Positions 53,179-63,545 of a stretch of DNA of 64,000 nucleotides are shown in pieces (the first letter of the stretch is position 1; each line of letters opens with the position of its first letter). This DNA is from Polynucleobacter bastaniensis (GTDB taxonomy: Bacteria > Pseudomonadota > Gammaproteobacteria > Burkholderiales > Burkholderiaceae), in assembly GCF_018882205.1 (NCBI RefSeq), contig NZ_JACVOU010000001.1, positions 1-64,000 of the forward strand, given 5' to 3'. The position numbers were made by a program, and so were the translations under genes. The notes under the pieces are model-generated. The model saw only the letters and a program-made list of their open reading frames with translations, had not been told where the DNA came from and searched no databases.

Positions 53179-54195
53179 ATGAAGATTGGCTCATACCTTC
53201 TCGCAAATAAATTGTTTGTTGCCCCAATGGCTGGGGTAACGGATCGTCCATTTCGTCAGCTTTGCAAAAAGCTCGGTGCTGGTTATGCCGTAACTGAAAT
53301 GATCGCCTCCAACGCTTTGCTTTGGAAGAGCGAAAAAACCCAACGTCGCGCTAACCACCAAGGTGAATTTAAGCCTATCGCAGTCCAAATTGCTGGGGCT
53401 GATCCGCAGATGATGGCTGCTGCAGCCAAGCTTAACGTTGATCATGGCGCCCAAATTATTGATATCAATATGGGTTGCCCAGCCAAAAAGGTATGTAATG
53501 TTGCGGCTGGTTCCGCACTGCTAAGAGATGAGCCCTTGGTGCAGCAAATTTTAGAAGCAGTAGTTCAGGCTGTAGGGGTGGGTCCTGATGCGGTGCCCGT
53601 GACCTTAAAGATTCGAACAGGCTGGGATCGTGAACATAAAAATGCGATTCATATTGCGCGCCTTGCTGAGCAATCTGGCATCTCCATGCTGACAGTTCAC
53701 GGCCGTACTCGATCTGATCTGTATCACGGCGAAGCTGAATATGAAACTATTACCGCAGTAAAAAATAGTGTTGTCATTCCGGTGGTTGCCAATGGCGACA
53801 TCACCACTCCAGAAAAAGCAGAATTTGTTTTGAAAGAAACCGGTGCTGATGCCATCATGATTGGTCGCGCTGCTCAGGGACGTCCTTGGATTTTTCGTGA
53901 GATTAATCACTTTCTGGAAACAGGCGGAAAATTACCAACGCCGCAGATTAATGAGATTCAAGAGATCATGAATGCCCATCTGATAGATCACTATGAGTTT
54001 TATGGTGAATATGTCGGCCTGCGCACAGCGCGTAAACATATCGGTTGGTACTGCAAGGGCTTGCGTGACTCCCATGCCTTCCGCCAAAGAATGAACACTG
54101 CCGATGATTGCAAAACCCAATTACAAATGGTGAATGATTTTTTCAATGAAATGAAATCCCATTCAGATAGTTTGTTATTTTTAGAAGCAGCCTAA
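53179..54195 (+). CDS. dusB: tRNA-dihydrouridine synthase DusB
   Basis: The 338-residue FMN enzyme reduces specific uridines in tRNA D-loops. It opens with VAPMAGVTDRPFRQLCKKLG. The catalytic cysteine is in INMGCPAKKVC near residue 100, and FMN-phosphate contacts lie in ANGDITTPEKA and IMIGRAAQGRPWIF near 210-236. Directly downstream is a fis homologue, the classical dusB-fis pair of proteobacteria. The start has its own promoter region in the 151-base gap. Confidence 0.96.
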   Translation: MKIGSYLLANKLFVAPMAGVTDRPFRQLCKKLGAGYAVTEMIASNALLWKSEKTQRRANHQGEFKPIAVQIAGADPQMMAAAAKLNVDHGAQIIDINMGCPAKKVCNVAAGSALLRDEPLVQQILEAVVQAVGVGPDAVPVTLKIRTGWDREHKNAIHIARLAEQSGISMLTVHGRTRSDLYHGEAEYETITAVKNSVVIPVVANGDITTPEKAEFVLKETGADAIMIGRAAQGRPWIFREINHFLETGGKLPTPQINEIQEIMNAHLIDHYEFYGEYVGLRTARKHIGWYCKGLRDSHAFRQRMNTADDCKTQLQMVNDFFNEMKSHSDSLLFLEAA

Positions 54196-54220
54196 ATTTA
54201 GTTTTTTATTTAATTTATCC

Positions 54221-54460
54221 ATGACTAATAAGCACCCCATCACCGAATGCATTGAGACTCAACTCCAAGCTTACTTGGATGATCTCAAAGGAACACCTCC
54301 CTCTGACTTGTATCAAATGGTTCTCGCAGTAGTTGAAAAGCCCATGCTGGAATTGGTAATGCAGCACGCAAAGCAGAATCAATCTTTGGCGGCACAGTAC
54401 CTTGGCATCAACCGTAATACGCTTCATAAGAAGTTAGTTGAGCATCAGCTCCTGAAATAA
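54221..54460 (+). CDS. fis: Fis family nucleoid-associated DNA-binding protein
   Basis: The 79-residue protein is the Fis-type factor. The C-terminal helix-turn-helix AAQYLGINRNTLHKKLVEH at residues 58-76 is diagnostic and resembles NtrC tails. The N-terminal half (PPSDLYQMVLAVVEKPML) is the dimerisation region. It is shorter than E. coli Fis by about 20 residues, as is usual in betaproteobacteria. It follows dusB by 25 bases and is co-transcribed. Confidence 0.92.
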   Translation: MTNKHPITECIETQLQAYLDDLKGTPPSDLYQMVLAVVEKPMLELVMQHAKQNQSLAAQYLGINRNTLHKKLVEHQLLK

Positions 54461-54508
54461 GTCAGACCCCATTTGCAAACTCTTGATTAATTCAACCTTC
54501 TGAAAAAT

Positions 54509-56089
54509 ATGATCCGCACAGCCTTACTCTCTGTTTCCGATAAAAATGGCATTGTGCCGTTCGCTAAAGCCCTTCATGAGCAAGGCATCAAGCTGATCTC
54601 TACTGGTGGTACTGCAAAACTTCTGGCTGAAAATAATCTACCCGTAGTGGAAGTAGCTTCGCTTACTAAGTTTCCAGAGATGCTCGATGGTCGCGTAAAG
54701 ACCTTACATCCGATGGTGCATGGCGGTTTATTGGCTCGCCGAGACTTTCCTGAGCATATGGCTGCCTTAAAAGCACATGGCATCGATACGATCGATATGC
54801 TCGTGATTAATCTTTATCCATTTAATGAGACAGTTGCTAAAGCGGATTGTTCATTTGAAGATGCAGTTGAAAACATCGATATTGGTGGTCCTGCGATGTT
54901 GCGCGCTGCCGCTAAGAATCATCAAGATGTGACTGTATTGATTTCCCCAGATGATTACGCGCCTGTTCTCGAAGAAATGAAAGTCAATCAAAATATAGTT
55001 TCTTATGAGACCAATTTGAGTTTGGCCAAAAAAGTATTTGCCCACACTGCTCAGTATGATGGCGCGATTGCAAATTATTTATCTGCACTAGGTGATGACC
55101 TCGATCACAAGCAGCGTTCTGCTTATCCAGAAACACTGCACCTTGCCTTTGAAAAAGTACAAGAGATGCGTTATGGTGAGAACCCACACCAATCGGCCGC
55201 TTTCTATAAAGATATCCATCCGGTCGATGGCGCGCTTGCGAATTACAAACAATTGCAAGGCAAAGAACTTTCTTATAACAACATCGCTGATGCTGACTCT
55301 GCCTGGGAGTGCGTCAAAAGCTTCACTGGTAATGCTGGTGGTGCTGCAGCCTGCGTCATCATCAAACACGCTAATCCTTGTGGTGTAGCTGTTGCTGCCA
55401 ACGCCATTGAGGCCTATCAAAAGGCTTTCAAAACAGATCCAAGTTCAGCCTTTGGGGGAATCATTGCTTTTAATGTGCCCTGTGATGGCGCTGCAGCTGA
55501 AGCAATTTCTAAGCAGTTCGTGGAGGTGTTAATTGCCCCTAGCTTTAGTGATGAAGCAAAATCCATCTTCGCTGCCAAACAAAATGTGCGTCTCTTAGAG
55601 ATTCCTCTGGGTACTGCATTTAATACTTTTGACTTCAAACGCGTGGGTGGTGGCTTACTAGTGCAATCCCCCGATGCGAAGAACGTGCTTGAGAATGAAA
55701 TGCGTGTTGTCAGCAAGCGACTCCCAACTCCAAGCGAAATGCACGACATGATGTTTGCATGGCGCGTTGCAAAATTTGTGAAATCCAATGCGATTGTGTA
55801 TTGCGCTAATGGCATGACGCTGGGTATTGGCGCAGGCCAAATGAGCCGCGTAGACTCTGCTCGCATGGCAAGTATTAAGGCTGAAAATGCTGGTCTTAGC
55901 CTGAAAGGCTCTGCGGTGGCAAGTGATGCCTTCTTTCCATTTCGAGATGGCTTAGATGTCGTTGTGAATGGTGGAGCAAGTTGCGCCATTCAGCCTGGTG
56001 GCAGTATGCGTGATGACGAGATCATTGCGGCGGCCAATGAGCATGGTATCGCCATGATCTTCACTGGCACACGCCACTTCCGTCACTAA
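54509..56089 (+). CDS. purH: Bifunctional purine biosynthesis protein PurH
   Basis: The 526-residue enzyme carries out the last two steps of IMP synthesis. Residues 1-200 are the MGS-like IMP cyclohydrolase domain ([14 protein letters not shown] and [20 protein letters not shown]). The remainder is the AICAR formyltransferase ([14 protein letters not shown] near 216, [11 protein letters not shown] near 289, and [17 protein letters not shown] near the end). Length is standard. It lies after fis and is followed after 6 bases by ruvC. Confidence 0.97.
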   Translation: MIRTALLSVSDKNGIVPFAKALHEQGIKLISTGGTAKLLAENNLPVVEVASLTKFPEMLDGRVKTLHPMVHGGLLARRDFPEHMAALKAHGIDTIDMLVINLYPFNETVAKADCSFEDAVENIDIGGPAMLRAAAKNHQDVTVLISPDDYAPVLEEMKVNQNIVSYETNLSLAKKVFAHTAQYDGAIANYLSALGDDLDHKQRSAYPETLHLAFEKVQEMRYGENPHQSAAFYKDIHPVDGALANYKQLQGKELSYNNIADADSAWECVKSFTGNAGGAAACVIIKHANPCGVAVAANAIEAYQKAFKTDPSSAFGGIIAFNVPCDGAAAEAISKQFVEVLIAPSFSDEAKSIFAAKQNVRLLEIPLGTAFNTFDFKRVGGGLLVQSPDAKNVLENEMRVVSKRLPTPSEMHDMMFAWRVAKFVKSNAIVYCANGMTLGIGAGQMSRVDSARMASIKAENAGLSLKGSAVASDAFFPFRDGLDVVVNGGASCAIQPGGSMRDDEIIAAANEHGIAMIFTGTRHFRH

Positions 56090-56095
56090 TCATTT

Positions 56096-56617
56096 ATGCG
56101 CTGGATAGGAATCGACCCAGGTCTACGAACAACCGGTTTTGGTGTCATTGATGTTGATGGCCAAAAGCTCATTTATGTTGCTTCTGGGACGATTGAAAGT
56201 GGTGATCCTGACCAAGGCCTACCTGCGAGATTAGGGATCCTGTACTCGGGGATCAAAGAGGTTTTAGAGACCTACCACCCAGAGCAAGCAGCTATCGAAG
56301 AAGTGTTTCTGAACGTCAATCCTCGCTCTACCCTCATGCTGGGTCAAGCGCGAGGTGCAGTGATAGCAGCTTTAGTCTCAGATAAACTTCCCGTTGCTGA
56401 ATACAGTGCATTAAGAGTAAAGCAATCCATTGTGGGCTCCGGTAGAGCTACTAAGCCACAAGTTCAAGAAATGGTAAAACGTTTACTACGCCTTAGCCGC
56501 GCACCCGGAACAGATGCTGCAGATGCTTTAGGGGTAGCGATTTGCGCTGCACATCACGCCCAGATTCCGAAAGCAATTGCTGCCACTCTTGCACCCAAAA
56601 AGAGTAGCAAGAAATAA
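56096..56617 (+). CDS. ruvC: Holliday junction resolvase RuvC
   Basis: A 173-residue endonuclease that cuts Holliday junctions symmetrically. Acidic active-site residues are visible: Asp7 in [12 protein letters not shown], Glu67-68 in [12 protein letters not shown], and the C-terminal aspartates in [17 protein letters not shown]. It precedes ruvA by 26 bases. The ruvC-ruvA-ruvB order without a break suggests one operon for branch migration and resolution. No SOS box is seen upstream. Confidence 0.97.
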   Translation: MRWIGIDPGLRTTGFGVIDVDGQKLIYVASGTIESGDPDQGLPARLGILYSGIKEVLETYHPEQAAIEEVFLNVNPRSTLMLGQARGAVIAALVSDKLPVAEYSALRVKQSIVGSGRATKPQVQEMVKRLLRLSRAPGTDAADALGVAICAAHHAQIPKAIAATLAPKKSSKK

Positions 56618-56643
56618 CAATACAAACAGGTTAAGATCTTTAT

Positions 56644-57228
56644 ATGATTGGTCGCATTCAAGGTATCCTCGTTTCAGTTCATCCGCCCCGCCTCTTGGTA
56701 GATTGCCAAGGTGTTGGTTATGAGATCGATGTGCCCATGAGCACCCTGTACCAGCTACCAGAGACCAATCAAAAAATCACACTTCTAACACATTTTCAAG
56801 TTCGTGAAGATGCGCAGCAACTTTTTGGATTTGCTACTGAAACTGAACGTGAAGCATTTAGACAGCTGATTAAGATTAGCGGCGTTGGTTCACGCACGGC
56901 ACTTGCCGTACTTTCTGGCATGAGCGTCAATGAATTAGCACAAGCTATTGCCATGCAAGAAGCAGGACGCTTAACTCAAGTCCCTGGCATTGGTAAAAAG
57001 ACTGCTGAGCGTCTTTGCCTTGAGCTCAAAGGAAAGTTGGCTCCAGATTTAGGAATCGTTGGCGATAAGCTGCAGGCAGTTGAAGCAAGCAGCGAGGTAT
57101 TACAGGCCCTCTTGGCGCTGGGTTACTCAGAAAAAGAGGCTCATCTCGCCCTCAAACAAATCCCGCCGGATACTACCGTATCGGATGGTATCCGTATGGG
57201 TCTGAAATACCTCTCGAAGACTTCATAA
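56644..57228 (+). CDS. ruvA: Holliday junction branch migration protein RuvA
   Basis: The 194-residue tetramer-forming protein binds four-way junctions and loads RuvB. Its N-terminal OB fold is [20 protein letters not shown]. The two helix-hairpin-helix motifs are [17 protein letters not shown] near residue 78 and [20 protein letters not shown] near 115. A flexible linker and the C-terminal RuvB-binding domain ([19 protein letters not shown]) follow. It is 32 bases upstream of ruvB. Confidence 0.97.
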   Translation: MIGRIQGILVSVHPPRLLVDCQGVGYEIDVPMSTLYQLPETNQKITLLTHFQVREDAQQLFGFATETEREAFRQLIKISGVGSRTALAVLSGMSVNELAQAIAMQEAGRLTQVPGIGKKTAERLCLELKGKLAPDLGIVGDKLQAVEASSEVLQALLALGYSEKEAHLALKQIPPDTTVSDGIRMGLKYLSKTS

Positions 57229-57259
57229 GTAGTTATCCAAACACCACTACACTTGCAGT

Positions 57260-58327
57260 ATGGCAATCCACACAGAAGACCTCAGTTCAATCCCCGAAGA
57301 TTTACCGGAGGGCAATGACCGTATTGTTAGTGGCGCAGTAGGTAATTCTGAAGCTGTTTTTGAAAGGGCCTTGCGCCCAAAACAACTTGATGAGTATGTT
57401 GGTCAAACCAAAGCCCGCGCACAATTAGAGATTTTCATTACCGCGACCAGAGCAAGACAAGAAGCTCTGGATCACGTTCTCTTGTTTGGCCCTCCCGGAT
57501 TAGGTAAAACCACCTTAGCGCACATCATAGCTAGAGAGCTTGGTGTGAACTTGCGCCAAACTAGTGGCCCAGTTCTAGACAGACCTGGCGACCTCGCTGC
57601 CTTACTCACCAATTTAGAGGCAAACGATGTGCTTTTTATTGATGAGATTCATCGCCTCTCTCCGGTAGTTGAAGAAATCCTCTATCCTGCTCTTGAGGAC
57701 TACAGCCTGGACATCATGATTGGTGAGGGTCCTGCAGCGCGAAGTGTCAAGATTGATCTCAAGCCTTTTACTTTAATTGGCGCAACCACTCGCGCTGGCA
57801 TGCTGACTAATCCACTGCGTGATCGCTTTGGCATCGTGGCAAGACTCGAGTTCTACACCACTGAAGAGCTCACAAAAATTATTACGCGCTCCGCAAGCCT
57901 ACTTAAGGCTGATATTGACCCTGAGGGATCAATTGAGATTGCAAAGCGTGCTAGAGGCACTCCACGTATCGCCAATCGCCTATTGCGTCGAGTACGTGAC
58001 TATGCTGAAGTCAAGGGCACTGGTACCATCACTAAAGACATGGCTGATGCCGCATTGAAGATGCTTGATGTCGACCCAAGCGGTTTTGATGTGATGGATA
58101 GAAAATTATTGGAGGCTATCTTGCACAAGTTTGATGGCGGTCCTGTAGGCATTGATAACTTGGCTGCAGCAATTGGCGAAGAGCGTGACACCATTGAGGA
58201 TGTATTGGAGCCTTACCTAATTCAACAAGGCTACCTACAAAGAACCTCTCGTGGCCGAGTAGCGACGCGTCAAGCCTATGAACACTTTGGGCTCACACCA
58301 CCAAGTAACTCCGCAATAGAGCCTTAG
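57260..58327 (+). CDS. ruvB: Holliday junction branch migration ATPase RuvB
   Basis: The 355-residue AAA+ motor has Walker [13 protein letters not shown] near residue 79, Walker [12 protein letters not shown] near 128, sensor 1 [18 protein letters not shown] near 174 and a C-terminal winged helix ([15 protein letters not shown]). With RuvA it drives branch migration. It ends the plus-strand run that began at amgK and converges on tyrS with a 14-base gap and no visible terminator. Confidence 0.97.
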   Translation: MAIHTEDLSSIPEDLPEGNDRIVSGAVGNSEAVFERALRPKQLDEYVGQTKARAQLEIFITATRARQEALDHVLLFGPPGLGKTTLAHIIARELGVNLRQTSGPVLDRPGDLAALLTNLEANDVLFIDEIHRLSPVVEEILYPALEDYSLDIMIGEGPAARSVKIDLKPFTLIGATTRAGMLTNPLRDRFGIVARLEFYTTEELTKIITRSASLLKADIDPEGSIEIAKRARGTPRIANRLLRRVRDYAEVKGTGTITKDMADAALKMLDVDPSGFDVMDRKLLEAILHKFDGGPVGIDNLAAAIGEERDTIEDVLEPYLIQQGYLQRTSRGRVATRQAYEHFGLTPPSNSAIEP

Positions 58328-58341
58328 GAGTTAATTCAAGC

Positions 58342-59574
58342 TTAATTCAGGGTTACCCTAGCAAACTTACGTTTGCCTACCTGTACAACATAGGTACCAG
58401 CCTCAACTTTAAGTTGCTTATCAGCAACTGTTGCGCCATCAATCTTCACACCGTTTTGCTCGATGTTGCGTATCGCCTCTGATGTTGATGGGGCAAGGCC
58501 TGCAGCCTTGAGAAGACTGGCGATGCCCATTGGAGCACCAGTCAGACTAACTTCCGGAATCTCGTCAGGTATACCGCCTTTAGCACGGTGATTAAAGTCT
58601 TCAAGTGCTTTTTCTGCTGCAGCTTGCGAATGGAAGCGTGTAACGATTTCTTGTGCGAGTAACACTTTGCAATCTTTAGGATTTCTGCCGGCAGCAACTT
58701 CTTGCTTCATTAAATCAATCTCAGCAATGGGGCGGAATGACAATAATGTGAAGTAATCCCACATCAATTCATCGGAGATGCTCAAGAGCTTGCCGAACAT
58801 CTCACCAGTAGGCTCGCTAATGCCAATGTAATTACCTTTGGACTTACTCATCTTATCCACGCCATCCAAACCAACAAGGAGTGGCATAGTCAAAATGCAT
58901 TGTGGCTCTTGGCCATACTCACGTTGGAGCTCACGTCCAACTAAAAGATTAAATTTCTGATCAGTGCCACCGAGCTCTAGGTCGCTCTTCAAAGCAACAG
59001 AGTCATAACCTTGCATCAATGGATATAAAAACTCATGTACAGAGATGGGTACACCACTACGGTAGCGCTTGGTAAAGTCATCCCGCTCCAACATTTGCGC
59101 AACGGTATATCGTGCCGCCAACTGAATCATACCGCGCGCGCCCAGTGGATCACACCATTCGCTGTTATAGCGGACTTCAGTTTTAGCGGGGTCAAGGACC
59201 ATGCTCGCTTGACGATAGTAAGTCTGGGCATTGACAGCAATTTCTTCTGCAGTTAGCGGCGGGCGTGTTGCATTTCGTCCAGAAGGATCACCAATCATGC
59301 TCGTGAAATCACCAATCAAGAAAATCACGGTGTGACCTAAATCTTGGAGCTGACGTAATTTGTTCAGTACAACTGTATGACCCAAATGAATATCAGGCGC
59401 AGTAGGATCTAAACCCAGCTTAATACGTAAGGGAGTACCCGTTGCTTGGCTTTTAGCCAGCTTTTGAATCCAATCGGCCTCAACCAATAACTCATCACAC
59501 CCCCTTTTAGTCACTTCAAGGGCTGCAAAAACTTCGGAGGTCAGTGGGTATTTTTGTTCTGGTTTAGCCGTCAT
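58342..59574 (-). CDS. tyrS: Tyrosine-tRNA ligase
   Basis: The 410-residue class I synthetase has the HIGH-like [19 protein letters not shown] near residue 60 and [11 protein letters not shown] near residue 240. The C-terminal S4 RNA-binding domain is [20 protein letters not shown]. The sequence belongs to the long TyrZ-like group seen in many proteobacteria. It is a single gene divergent from anmK across 89 bases. No T-box or other leader was seen. Confidence 0.96.
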   Translation of the reverse strand: MTAKPEQKYPLTSEVFAALEVTKRGCDELLVEADWIQKLAKSQATGTPLRIKLGLDPTAPDIHLGHTVVLNKLRQLQDLGHTVIFLIGDFTSMIGDPSGRNATRPPLTAEEIAVNAQTYYRQASMVLDPAKTEVRYNSEWCDPLGARGMIQLAARYTVAQMLERDDFTKRYRSGVPISVHEFLYPLMQGYDSVALKSDLELGGTDQKFNLLVGRELQREYGQEPQCILTMPLLVGLDGVDKMSKSKGNYIGISEPTGEMFGKLLSISDELMWDYFTLLSFRPIAEIDLMKQEVAAGRNPKDCKVLLAQEIVTRFHSQAAAEKALEDFNHRAKGGIPDEIPEVSLTGAPMGIASLLKAAGLAPSTSEAIRNIEQNGVKIDGATVADKQLKVEAGTYVVQVGKRKFARVTLN

Positions 59575-59663
59575 GCTGTATTAGTGAACTGATTCAGTTA
59601 AATTAGTATTTAGATTGCTAAAGCATAATTGTCGCACTCCTGAGAACAAAGCCCTGATACCGC

Positions 59664-60794
59664 ATGAATAAGACCCACCCCCTTTATATTGGCATGATGT
59701 CTGGCACTAGCCTAGATGGGATAGATGCTGTGCTGGCAAGGATTGGGTCGGATGGTGATACCAGTCTTTTAGGGTCTATAAGCACTGCATTTGCCCCTGA
59801 GTTGCGTAAAGCCCTTCTGGACTTACAGAGTCCGGGACCAAATGAGATTCATCGGGAAAATCAGGCTGCCAATTCCCTCGCGATAGCCTATGCAGATGCA
59901 ATCAAGCATTTGCTTGCCCAGAATAATCTTTCTTCTGCAGATATCAGCGCAATTGGCGCCCATGGTCAGACCATTCGCCATCAAGCCGATCTTGCTCATC
60001 ATCTAGCTTATACGCACCAAACCCTTAACCCCGCACTGCTTGCAGAGTTGACCGGAATTGACGTTATTGCAGACTTTAGAAGTCGCGACCTCGCTGCTGG
60101 TGGTCATGGTGCACCTCTAGTGCCAGCTTTTCATGCGCAACAGTTTGCTACGGATAAAAATATCGCCGTATTAAACCTTGGTGGTATTGCTAATCTCACT
60201 CTCCTACCAAGCAAGGGTGAGGTAAAAGGATTTGATTGTGGTCCGGGCAATATGTTGATGGACGCCTGGATTGCGGAACAGCAAGGACACACCTTTGATG
60301 AAAATGGTACTTGGGCGTCACAAGGCAAAGTCAATCCAGCACTGCTTTCTAGCATGATGACTGATTCATTTTTTGCAAAAGCACCGCCAAAAAGTACAGG
60401 CCGTGATGACTTTCATTTGAAGTGGTTGCAGAAGCATATTGGATCAGAAAATATCAACTCGGAAGACGTGCAAGCTACGCTCTTGCAACTGACTGTAGAC
60501 ACATCACTCCAAGCAGTGCTCCGTTATGCGCCGCAAACCCAGATTCTGATTGTCTGTGGTGGTGGTGCCCGCAATACTGCATTACTAGATTTGTTCAAAG
60601 CTAGAACTAAAGCAGTATTTAAAAACTTACTCGAGATTGTGACCAGCGATGCGCTTGGGATTGATCCGCAACTCGTAGAAGGTCTTGCATTCGCCTGGTT
60701 AGCGTGGGCTCATAAAGAAAAACGACCAGCAAATCTGCCAGCCGTTACGGGAGCGAAGGGTCCTAGAATTCTAGGTGCTTGCTATCCCGCTTGA
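59664..60794 (+). CDS. anmK: Anhydro-N-acetylmuramic acid kinase
   Basis: The 376-residue kinase opens and phosphorylates 1,6-anhydro-MurNAc released during cell-wall turnover. It shows GMMSGTSLDGIDAVLARIG near residue 10, GAHGQTIRHQ near residue 100, GIDVIADFRSRDLAAGGHGA near residue 130, and the ATP-phosphate loop GGIANLTLLP near residue 172. Length is standard. It is a single gene and, with amgK and murU at 48.7-50.5 kb, covers most of the MurNAc recycling route. The intermediate phosphatase MupP is not in the window. Confidence 0.96.
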   Translation: MNKTHPLYIGMMSGTSLDGIDAVLARIGSDGDTSLLGSISTAFAPELRKALLDLQSPGPNEIHRENQAANSLAIAYADAIKHLLAQNNLSSADISAIGAHGQTIRHQADLAHHLAYTHQTLNPALLAELTGIDVIADFRSRDLAAGGHGAPLVPAFHAQQFATDKNIAVLNLGGIANLTLLPSKGEVKGFDCGPGNMLMDAWIAEQQGHTFDENGTWASQGKVNPALLSSMMTDSFFAKAPPKSTGRDDFHLKWLQKHIGSENINSEDVQATLLQLTVDTSLQAVLRYAPQTQILIVCGGGARNTALLDLFKARTKAVFKNLLEIVTSDALGIDPQLVEGLAFAWLAWAHKEKRPANLPAVTGAKGPRILGACYPA

Positions 60795-60814
60795 ATAATT
60801 AAATTCTTTTTTAT

Positions 60815-61201
60815 TTAAGCAGAGAAAGAAGATCCGCAACCGCAAGTGGTTTGCGCGTTAGGATTCTTAATCACAAACTGTGAACCATTGATGTCTTCTT
60901 TGTAATCAATCTCAGCGCCAACTAAATATTGGAAGCTCATTGAATCCACCAATAAAGTCACGCCATTCTTTTCAAATAGAGTGTCATCTTCATTCACAGC
61001 ATCATCAAATGTGAAGCCGTATTGAAATCCTGAGCAACCACCACCCTGAACGAATACGCGTAGCTTCAATTCTGGATTACCTTCTTCAGCAATCAAGTCA
61101 GCCACTTTTGCAGCGGCGCTGTCCGTAAACACCAAGGGGGTTGGTGGCTCGGCTAAGTCTTGTACTAGTTGTGCAGTGTCTTGCGTGGCTAATTGGGTCA
61201 T
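60815..61201 (-). CDS. erpA: Iron-sulfur cluster insertion protein ErpA
   Basis: This 128-residue A-type carrier has the three cluster cysteines: one in [11 protein letters not shown] near residue 55 and the CGCG pair in [11 protein letters not shown] at the C-terminus. It transfers 4Fe-4S clusters to enzymes such as those of isoprenoid synthesis. The N-terminal 20 residues ([20 protein letters not shown]) are variable. It is a single gene, convergent with anmK and upstream of argC on the minus strand with an 83-base gap between their coding ends. Confidence 0.95.
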   Translation of the reverse strand: MTQLATQDTAQLVQDLAEPPTPLVFTDSAAAKVADLIAEEGNPELKLRVFVQGGGCSGFQYGFTFDDAVNEDDTLFEKNGVTLLVDSMSFQYLVGAEIDYKEDINGSQFVIKNPNAQTTCGCGSSFSA

Positions 61202-61284
61202 GATTTACTCCTAATTCAAAAGACGATGTTTCATTTTAGGCTTTTAATTCCAAGCTTGCTGAAAGGTCTTTCCAGCTAGCCCCA

Positions 61285-62343
61285 TTATGGTGAAACAGCA
61301 ATCTGTGTCAATCCAGTGGTCTCAGGCAAGCCAAACATCAGGTTCATACACTGAATCCCTTGGCCTGAAGCACCCTTCACCAAGTTGTCCTCAACCACCA
61401 AAATAACTAAAGTATCTCCGTCGCCGGGACGATGAATGGCGATCCGTAAGCCATTACTACCCCGCACAGAGCGTGTTTCTGGATGGCTACCCGCCGGCAT
61501 AACGTCCACAAAAGGCTCGCCTTTGTAGAAATCCTCATATAGCTTTTGGAAATCCACCTTCATTCCAGCCTCAGTCAAGCGCACATACAAAGTTGAATGA
61601 ATGCCCCGAATCATTGGCGTCAAGTGTGGCACAAATGTCAGACCAATCTGATCGTGACCAGCGATAGCCTTCAATCCTTGGACAATTTCCGGAAGATGAC
61701 GATGACCCTTAACAGCGTAAGCTTTAAAGTTATCGGATGATTCTGACAATAAAGTCCCAATTTCTGCCTTGCGTCCAGCACCAGAAGTACCTGATTTAGA
61801 GTCAGAAATAATATGTGTGCCATCAATCAACTGTTTGCCACCAGTAGACTTTGGTGAGAGCAATGGGGCAAGTCCTAGCTGAACAGATGTGGGGTAGCAA
61901 CCAGCCAAACCGACAACACGGGCTTTTTTAATTTCCTCGCGATTGATTTCTGCCAAGCCATAAACTGCTTCAGCCAAAATTTCTGGGCAGCCATGTTCCA
62001 TGCCGTACCACTTAGCAAATTCTTTGACATCTTTTAAACGGAAGTCGGCAGCTAGATCCAAAATCTTCACATTATTAGCAAGCAATTCTTTTGCTTGCGC
62101 CATTGCTACGCCATGTGGTGTTGCAAAGAACACGACATCGCATTCATTTAACTTAGCTTCATCAGGGGTTGTGAATTTCAGATCAATGCGGCCACGTAAA
62201 GAAGGAAACATCTCGGCTACTGGCATGCCAGCTTCTGTACGAGAAGTAATTGCCTGAATCTTGACGTCGGGGTGCTGCGCTAACAGGCGCAGTAGCTCCA
62301 CCCCGGTATATCCCGTGCCGCCTACGATGCCAACTTTAATCAT
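61285..62343 (-). CDS. argC: N-acetyl-gamma-glutamyl-phosphate reductase
   Basis: The 352-residue NADPH-dependent enzyme makes N-acetylglutamate semialdehyde in arginine synthesis. The Rossmann motif is [19 protein letters not shown] and the active-site cysteine is in [13 protein letters not shown] near residue 150. The histidine loop KGHRHLPEI is near 213. The ATG at 62343 with GGAG 6 bases upstream is preferred over a TTG four codons earlier. A terminator separates it from the upstream rplM-rpsI operon. Confidence 0.96.
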   Translation of the reverse strand: MIKVGIVGGTGYTGVELLRLLAQHPDVKIQAITSRTEAGMPVAEMFPSLRGRIDLKFTTPDEAKLNECDVVFFATPHGVAMAQAKELLANNVKILDLAADFRLKDVKEFAKWYGMEHGCPEILAEAVYGLAEINREEIKKARVVGLAGCYPTSVQLGLAPLLSPKSTGGKQLIDGTHIISDSKSGTSGAGRKAEIGTLLSESSDNFKAYAVKGHRHLPEIVQGLKAIAGHDQIGLTFVPHLTPMIRGIHSTLYVRLTEAGMKVDFQKLYEDFYKGEPFVDVMPAGSHPETRSVRGSNGLRIAIHRPGDGDTLVILVVEDNLVKGASGQGIQCMNLMFGLPETTGLTQIAVSP

Positions 62344-62403
62344 GCCATTCTCCAAAATACCGACAGATGCATTTTATCTCTCTAATACCCTGATTGTAGA
62401 AAC

Positions 62404-62429
62404 AAAAAAGGTCGCTTGCGCGACCTTTT
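62404..62429 (-). terminator. Intrinsic terminator after rpsI
   Basis: The arms AAAAGGTCGC (62406-62415) and GCGACCTTTT (62420-62429) form a perfect 10-bp stem with a 4-base loop. On the minus strand it is followed by a T-run. It ends the rplM-rpsI transcript before argC. Confidence 0.88.
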
Positions 62430-62455
62430 CGATAAAACTATAGCGACTGAAAGAA

Positions 62456-62857
62456 TTAGCGCTTGCTGAACTGCTTACGACGACGCGCGCCATGCAGACC
62501 AACTTTTTTACGCTCAACTTCACGAGCATCGCGAGTGACCAAGCCTGCTTTGGACAGGGCTGGCTTCAAAGTGATGTCGTAATCCATCAATGCACGGGTA
62601 ACGCCGTGACGAACTGCACCAGCTTGGCCAGTTTCACCGCCACCGCTAACGTTTACTTTGATATCAAAGGTTGTTAGGTGAGCTGTGAGAGCCAAAGGCT
62701 GACGAGCGATCATGCGAGATGTTTCGCGAGCAAAGTAAGCATCGATAGGTTTACCGTTAACAGTAATCTCACCTTTGCCAGATTTAATGAATACACGTGC
62801 TACAGAGCTCTTGCGACGACCTGTACCGTAATTCCAATTTCCGTAATTAATAGCCAT
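62456..62857 (-). CDS. rpsI: 30S ribosomal protein S9 (uS9)
   Basis: A 133-residue ribosomal protein whose basic C-terminal tail reaches the decoding centre. It contains [20 protein letters not shown] at residues 10-29, [29 protein letters not shown] near residue 75, and ends [10 protein letters not shown], the universally conserved tail. It follows rplM by 9 bases. The pair is a conserved operon. Confidence 0.98.
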   Translation of the reverse strand: MAINYGNWNYGTGRRKSSVARVFIKSGKGEITVNGKPIDAYFARETSRMIARQPLALTAHLTTFDIKVNVSGGGETGQAGAVRHGVTRALMDYDITLKPALSKAGLVTRDAREVERKKVGLHGARRRKQFSKR

Positions 62858-62866
62858 TTGGTTTCC

Positions 62867-63295
62867 TTAAAACTCTAACGCTTTTGGCTGTTGAGCCGCA
62901 TGCGGATGACTGGCGTCGCCATAGACTTTTAATTTCTTAATCATGGCATAACCTAGTGGGCCTTTTGGCAACATACCCTTCACAGCCTTCTCTAAGGCAC
63001 GACCTGGGAAACGATCTTGCATCTTATCGAAGTTAGTCGAGCTAATACCACCAGGGTATCCGCTGTGACGGTAATAAATTTTGTTCAAGCCTTTTGTGCC
63101 TGTAACACGCAGCTTAGAAGAGTTGATGACAACAATAAAGTCGCCGGTATCAACGTGTGGGGTGTATTCAGGCTTGTGCTTGCCGCGTAGACGGAGTGCC
63201 ACTTCACTGGCGACACGACCGAGGACTTTGTCCGTAGCGTCAATCACGAACCATTCATGCACCACCTCATGGGATTTTGCAGAAAAAGTTTTCAT
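62867..63295 (-). CDS. rplM: 50S ribosomal protein L13 (uL13)
   Basis: The 142-residue protein binds 23S rRNA early in assembly. It has [20 protein letters not shown] at the N-terminus, [19 protein letters not shown] near residue 36 and [19 protein letters not shown] near 106. Length is standard for betaproteobacteria. It is the first gene of rplM-rpsI. The upstream region has a hairpin and an orphan terminator discussed separately. Confidence 0.98.
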   Translation of the reverse strand: MKTFSAKSHEVVHEWFVIDATDKVLGRVASEVALRLRGKHKPEYTPHVDTGDFIVVINSSKLRVTGTKGLNKIYYRHSGYPGGISSTNFDKMQDRFPGRALEKAVKGMLPKGPLGYAMIKKLKVYGDASHPHAAQQPKALEF

Positions 63296-63404
63296 GATTT
63301 CTCAAATTGTTATAGTCAAAAAAAGTTACTCCAACTGAACCACGTCCACCTTGGCCCTGCTTATGTTTGCAAGCTCGCAGATTCTGTAATTCACTTGGTA
63401 AAAC

Positions 63405-63430
63405 AATTACCGCTGACTGGTTCGGTAATT
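63405..63430 (-). other. Hairpin in the rplM upstream region (candidate leader element)
   Basis: AATTACCG (63405-63412) and CGGTAATT (63423-63430) form a perfect 8-bp stem around a 10-base loop. It lies 110-135 bases upstream of the rplM start. Ribosomal-protein leaders often carry such autoregulatory hairpins, but no known L13 leader family was recognised. Confidence 0.35.
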
Positions 63431-63454
63431 CAGTAAAGCCTTGAATTGTATCCC

Positions 63455-63483
63455 AAAAAAAACCCAGGAACTAGTCCTGGGTT
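63455..63483 (-). terminator. Orphan intrinsic terminator on the minus strand
   Basis: The 9-bp stem AACCCAGGA / TCCTGGGTT (63461-63469 and 63475-63483, 5-base loop) is followed on the minus strand by eight T. No protein gene lies upstream on that strand within the window, as the OsmC-family gene is on the plus strand. It must end either a small RNA or a leader transcript of rplM. Confidence 0.75.
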
Positions 63484-63545
63484 GGAATCCACCTATGTCT
63501 AAGTGGAGGAGACACTGGGCGGTAAATCAATCTCTTATATAAGAC
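63484..63545 (-). ncRNA. Candidate small RNA ending at the orphan terminator
   Basis: Directly upstream of the terminator the minus strand holds a second hairpin (TCCAC ... GTGGA with a 10-base loop). Before it is an unpaired CTCCTCC, complementary to ribosome binding sites. A TATAAG element about 45 bases further upstream could be its -10 box, but no good -35 was found. Size would be roughly 75-90 bases including the terminator. An alternative is an attenuated rplM leader. Boundaries are approximate. Confidence 0.35.

Noticed and set aside
62344..62355. TTG start of argC adding four residues
   Set aside because: The ATG at 62343 has a well-placed GGAG and matches the family N-terminus.
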